From: Acidobacteriaceae bacterium
GTDB taxonomy: Bacteria > Acidobacteriota > Terriglobia > Terriglobales > Acidobacteriaceae
Direction: 5' to 3'
Assembly: GCA_031296355.1 (NCBI GenBank)
Contig: JARLFX010000159.1
Location: 1-7,906 of the forward strand
Length of the DNA: 7,906 bases
Shown here piece after piece: positions 5,063 to 7,906 of the stretch. Numbering within the stretch: position 1 is the first letter of the stretch; each line of letters opens with the position of its first letter. The translations under genes were made by a program, and so were the position numbers. The notes beneath the pieces were generated by a model. It was given only the letters and a program-made list of their open reading frames with translations, ran no database searches and had not been told where the DNA came from.

Positions 5063-5736
5063 GGCGCAATCACCTCCAAGAGACTCTGGACAATCGCACG
5101 CGTCTGTAGGTTGCGTTCGGGGCCACGCAGATGATGAAGAAACCTGATTCGCTCAAGATGGAGCGCCGGCAAAACGAGGTTTCTGTCGCGGAAGATGGCA
5201 AGGAGTTTGCCCAGTTGGCCCATCAAAAGGGTGAACTCTGCTTCGCGAACATCCGCACCATTGAACTCCTTCGCAACGAACTCCTCCCACGTCGGAGCGT
5301 CTGGGGTCTGCTGGATATGTTTCGAATAGTGAGTCCAGAGCGCGAAACTCGGGTTCTTCTTCGCCAGACAGTCGAGCAGATTAGCAACCGTTTCGCGGCG
5401 GCTGGTTGGATCGGCACTGGCGACGGTTGCGGAGTTGGCAGCTTTTGAAGTGCCAAGAAGAAGCTGGGTCATGGCAGCGAAGATTCGACCGTTCAGAGCT
5501 TCGAGCAACGCGGTTCTCTTCAGCTCATCAAGTTTCCCGATGCGATTCAACTCCGCGCTAAACTCATCAGGGAAGCTCAACCCACGTCCCTCATAGAAGC
5601 GAATGAACAGGGTTGTCCGCCCGAATGCGAGCGTGTAGTCAACCTCATTTGGCGGCACCGTCTCCCGGATGTACGCTCTCCATTCCTTCGGATCGGCGAA
5701 ATCGGTGGGCGATTTCAACGGAATCTTGCCTGCCAT
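5047..5736 (-). CDS. Hypothetical mainly helical protein (229 aa), transfer operon
   Basis: No family recognised. The start at 5736 has AGGAGGTGG partly overlapping the stop codon region of the preceding gene, 11 bases away, a textbook coupled start. Residues 10-50 contain DPKEWRAYIRETVPPNEVDYTLAFG and FIRFYEGRG; the rest is helix-rich, with helices around 57-95, 112-126, 148-185 and 205-222. A Ser/Thr/Ala-rich linker at 97-112 separates an N- and a C-terminal helical half. There is no signal peptide or transmembrane segment, so it is probably cytoplasmic. Position between a membrane coiled-coil protein and two DNA-processing candidates suggests a transfer accessory role. That is inference from the operon only. 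Confidence 0.8.
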   Translation of the reverse strand: MAGKIPLKSPTDFADPKEWRAYIRETVPPNEVDYTLAFGRTTLFIRFYEGRGLSFPDEFSAELNRIGKLDELKRTALLEALNGRIFAAMTQLLLGTSKAANSATVASADPTSRRETVANLLDCLAKKNPSFALWTHYSKHIQQTPDAPTWEEFVAKEFNGADVREAEFTLLMGQLGKLLAIFRDRNLVLPALHLERIRFLHHLRGPERNLQTRAIVQSLLEVIAPCASV

Positions 5737-5747
5737 CTATCCACCTC

Positions 5748-6503
5748 CTATGCCCCTTTCAGGACCTGGTTTCGTTGGCGCTCCTGTTCCAGCAATGCCG
5801 AAGTCTGGTTGAGTCGCTCTTTGAGATTCTGCTCGGTGTTTCTCATCGCCTCGATCCGGCGCTCAAGCAGAACTATTCGTTGCTGTTGGCTCTGTGCTTC
5901 CATTGCAGATATCGGTGTGTTGGACGGACCGGCAACCGGATGAATTGTGCTCTCGGCGAGAGCAGGGAGAGTTCCGGCCTTTGTCCGGCTGTCGAGATTT
6001 TCAACCGATCGTTTGAGGTCGGTAGCGTCAGAATCTTCGCTAGGTGCCGACTGCGCTCTGGCCATCAACTCGCGCTCGACGACAGCGTTGTGCTCGTCAA
6101 CGAGGCTGTTGTATTGATCAGTGCGCCGCTCAATTTCTATCCTGTCACTCACGCGGCCATTCCAGAGTTGCGCGATCAGCGTGGCCGCAGTGATCTCCTT
6201 CTTATCGGCGGCGCGCAGATGAAAGAGGAAGGCCGTGGTCACGCCAGACAGCAGAATCAGTGCCACCACATTCGACCAGAAGTAAAGATCGTCCATGGTG
6301 TGCGTGACGGTCGCACCTCGCGCCGCATCCAGGGTTGCACCGTAATCCGTGTCGTTGGGGTTGACCTTGTCTAGCGCATAGTCGGCAAATCCCTGTTGCT
6401 TGTGTGCTGCGTGGTGAGAAGCGGCGGCTTGGTCCTGCCCCGGTAGGCCGACAGGAACGAGAATCAAAGCGGCGAATACAAGAACGACTCCGAATCTATT
6501 CAT
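5748..6503 (-). CDS. Membrane-anchored coiled-coil protein, transfer operon (251 aa)
   Basis: The N terminus MNRFGVVLVFAALILVPVGL followed by PGQDQA looks like a cleavable signal peptide of about 22-26 residues. A His-containing exported segment follows, then a second hydrophobic helix at about 74-96 (YFWSNVVALILLSGVTTAFL). The remaining 150 residues are charged and heptad-like (about 120-150 and 201-247, e.g. LLERRIEAMRNTEQNLKERL), separated by a Pro/Ser-rich linker at 152-200. The likely topology is a short periplasmic domain, one membrane anchor and a long cytoplasmic coiled coil. The gene overlaps the coupling ATPase gene by 4 nt (ATGA) with AGGAGG upstream of the start. It may tether or scaffold the coupling protein at the membrane; no known conjugation family is recognised from the sequence. 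Confidence 0.82.
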   Translation of the reverse strand: MNRFGVVLVFAALILVPVGLPGQDQAAASHHAAHKQQGFADYALDKVNPNDTDYGATLDAARGATVTHTMDDLYFWSNVVALILLSGVTTAFLFHLRAADKKEITAATLIAQLWNGRVSDRIEIERRTDQYNSLVDEHNAVVERELMARAQSAPSEDSDATDLKRSVENLDSRTKAGTLPALAESTIHPVAGPSNTPISAMEAQSQQQRIVLLERRIEAMRNTEQNLKERLNQTSALLEQERQRNQVLKGA

Positions 6504-7906
6504 GACTGTCCTCCTGGTGGCAATCCTGCCAGCGAACCAGAACTCCGCCTCCTGACGCGGCGTTCTCCTTCTTCCCGAAAGCGCAGGTTGGCGCCAACCG
6601 CTGGATCCAGATAGCCACGCATCTTGGGATAGAGCGTCGAGATGAATCCCTCCAACTGATAGACCGGATGCTTGCGCACGTGAAGATGCGAGTGCCGAGT
6701 TCCTTCGCGGGGATCGACCATCAGAATCTCCATCTGTCCGACGGGCAGGTTCTTGATGTGGTCTTCCCGTGCGCGGGTCTCGCGGAAATCGCTCTCGCTT
6801 CCGGTGCCAGTTTCCATGTATTTCGTCGTGAAGATGCCCGTCCTACGAACGGCTAAGCTGCGACGCTTCCGCACAATACGTGACGAGGCTTTGAGAAACC
6901 ACTGCGCCGTGTTCTCCTCAGAGCCATTCATGATCATCTTGGTGCCGGGAGCAGACGAAACCTCATCGGCGAATGCCTGACTCACGCGTTGCAATTGCGG
7001 GATGCTCTGGAAGGAGAACAGGAATGTGACGCGCGCGCCGCGGGCAGTCTGCAATACTTGCGTGAATCCTGGATATGCGAACGGCGCAAACTCGTCAAGG
7101 ATCACGCTTAACAGCGGTTCACTCCCGTCGCGGTCTGAGCGTGGCCGCGCATAGCGCTTGCCAACCATGAGTTGAATGTTCTGGAGCAGTATCTTGCCCA
7201 GCGCCTCGCAGGCGCGTTTGTTCTTGTTGGTATTGAGAGAGACGAACAAGATCAGTCCCTTCTCGACAACTTCATCGACTGTGAGCAGGTCCTGATAGGA
7301 GCCGGTGACGATCGACAGTTCGTCTTCGAGAAAGGCCAGAAGCTCATTCAAGAGACCCTGAATCTTCTCGACTCGATCACGGTCTGCGAGCGAACGCTTG
7401 ATCATGCGGACCGACATCTCGAAGTTGAGGCGCATCTGCATGGTGACTTCGGGCAGCGTCGCGATGCGGGTTTTTGCACGGGCGATCTGTTCAGCCAGCA
7501 CCTTTTCGTCGAGCGCCATCACCAGCACGTCGTAGACGTTGAAGACCTTGCCGGCGTAGTAAAGAATGCGGACAAGATCAGAAAGGTATGCCTCCTGGTG
7601 GCCCTTGAAGAAGTCTTCCTTCAGCCCGAAGGACTGGAAGATGAAGTTGACATGCTCTTGATAGAGCGCATCGCCGGAGTAAAACGGGTTGTATCGTGCG
7701 GACTCACGAGGATTCGATGGGTCAATCACGCGCAAATCCTGCAACCGTCCGGCGGCCTCGATATGCGGCAGCAGTCTTTCCAGGAACTCCTGATCTCCCT
7801 TGCCGTCGAAGATAATCATCGGCATGGGCCGGTCGCCGAAGCGCCGCTGAAGATCCTGAGCAATGATGTTTTCGAGGAAGGTGGTCTTGCCCGCGCCGGT
7901 CCCTCC
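6500..7906 (-). CDS. VirD4/TraG-type conjugal coupling ATPase, C-terminal part (5' end outside window)
   Basis: The frame is open to the window edge, and the first visible residues are GGTGAGKTT, a perfect Walker A P-loop, so the real start is further right and the N-terminal membrane segment is not seen. There are 468 visible residues. Walker B is LLSVILDEFAPF, with the acidic pair at visible residues 271-272. It is followed by a GF..VLQTARGARVTFLFSFQSIPQL segment typical of the TraG/TraD-VirD4 C-terminal (TraM-recognition) domain. A helical insert between the Walker motifs corresponds to the all-alpha domain of this family. The C terminus is Arg-rich (ERRVRRRSSG). Such hexameric ATPases connect the relaxase-DNA complex to the type IV secretion channel. 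The gene opens the five-gene transfer unit and overlaps the next gene by 4 nt. Confidence 0.88.
   Translation of the reverse strand, partial: GGTGAGKTTFLENIIAQDLQRRFGDRPMPMIIFDGKGDQEFLERLLPHIEAAGRLQDLRVIDPSNPRESARYNPFYSGDALYQEHVNFIFQSFGLKEDFFKGHQEAYLSDLVRILYYAGKVFNVYDVLVMALDEKVLAEQIARAKTRIATLPEVTMQMRLNFEMSVRMIKRSLADRDRVEKIQGLLNELLAFLEDELSIVTGSYQDLLTVDEVVEKGLILFVSLNTNKNKRACEALGKILLQNIQLMVGKRYARPRSDRDGSEPLLSVILDEFAPFAYPGFTQVLQTARGARVTFLFSFQSIPQLQRVSQAFADEVSSAPGTKMIMNGSEENTAQWFLKASSRIVRKRRSLAVRRTGIFTTKYMETGTGSESDFRETRAREDHIKNLPVGQMEILMVDPREGTRHSHLHVRKHPVYQLEGFISTLYPKMRGYLDPAVGANLRFREEGERRVRRRSSGSLAGLPPGGQS

Noticed and set aside
5613..6374. Plus-strand open frame of 253 codons
   Set aside because: It is antisense to the coiled-coil membrane protein and the 229-aa gene; composition is Arg/Cys/Ser-rich as expected of a shadow frame.

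Overview
The window looks like part of a conjugative or otherwise mobile element (plasmid or integrative element) of a Gram-negative-like bacterium. Every convincing gene is on the minus strand, so the window reads right to left. Composition is moderately GC-rich and most starts have strong AGGAGG-type Shine-Dalgarno sites. The overall style (an SSB plus an archaeo-eukaryotic-type primase plus a VirD4/TraG-type coupling ATPase plus many small unknown proteins) would fit an accessory element of Acidobacteriota or a similar phylum. That host guess is inference only, because no rRNA, tRNA or housekeeping gene is present.

Right part (7906 to 3759) is one tightly packed unit of five genes. It starts with a VirD4/TraG-family coupling ATPase, cut by the window edge at its Walker A motif. 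Next come a membrane-anchored coiled-coil protein, two unrecognised soluble proteins, and a winged-helix protein resembling the replication-relaxation family. Neighbouring genes overlap by 4 nt (ATGA) or 16 nt, or have an SD embedded in the previous stop region, so they are very likely co-translated and functionally linked to DNA transfer.

Middle part (3758 to 3097) is a gene-poor stretch of about 660 bases. It holds a weak small membrane ORF, an abrupt reversal of local C/G strand bias near 3575-3620, an imperfect tandem 22-bp repeat, a DnaA-box-like word, and a cluster of inverted repeats. It is the best place in the window for a cis-acting site such as an origin of replication or transfer, or an operator region.

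Left-middle part (3096 to 2205) has three small genes with good SD sites: an 84-aa membrane protein, a 119-aa unknown and a 54-aa basic ORF. It is closed by a 10-bp GC-rich hairpin that looks like a terminator. Just beyond is a good sigma70-type promoter (TTGACC, 17 bp, TACAAC) on the minus strand.

Left part (2049 to 1) is a DNA-metabolism operon driven by that promoter. It encodes a primase of the archaeo-eukaryotic (TOTE-like) type carrying a C-terminal DnaG/CHC2-like zinc ribbon, two unknown proteins coupled by an ATGA overlap, and the start of a single-stranded-DNA-binding protein. A primase and an SSB beside a coupling-protein operon suggest a module that converts incoming single-stranded DNA to duplex or replicates the element. 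The most unusual observations are the primase architecture and the candidate origin region.
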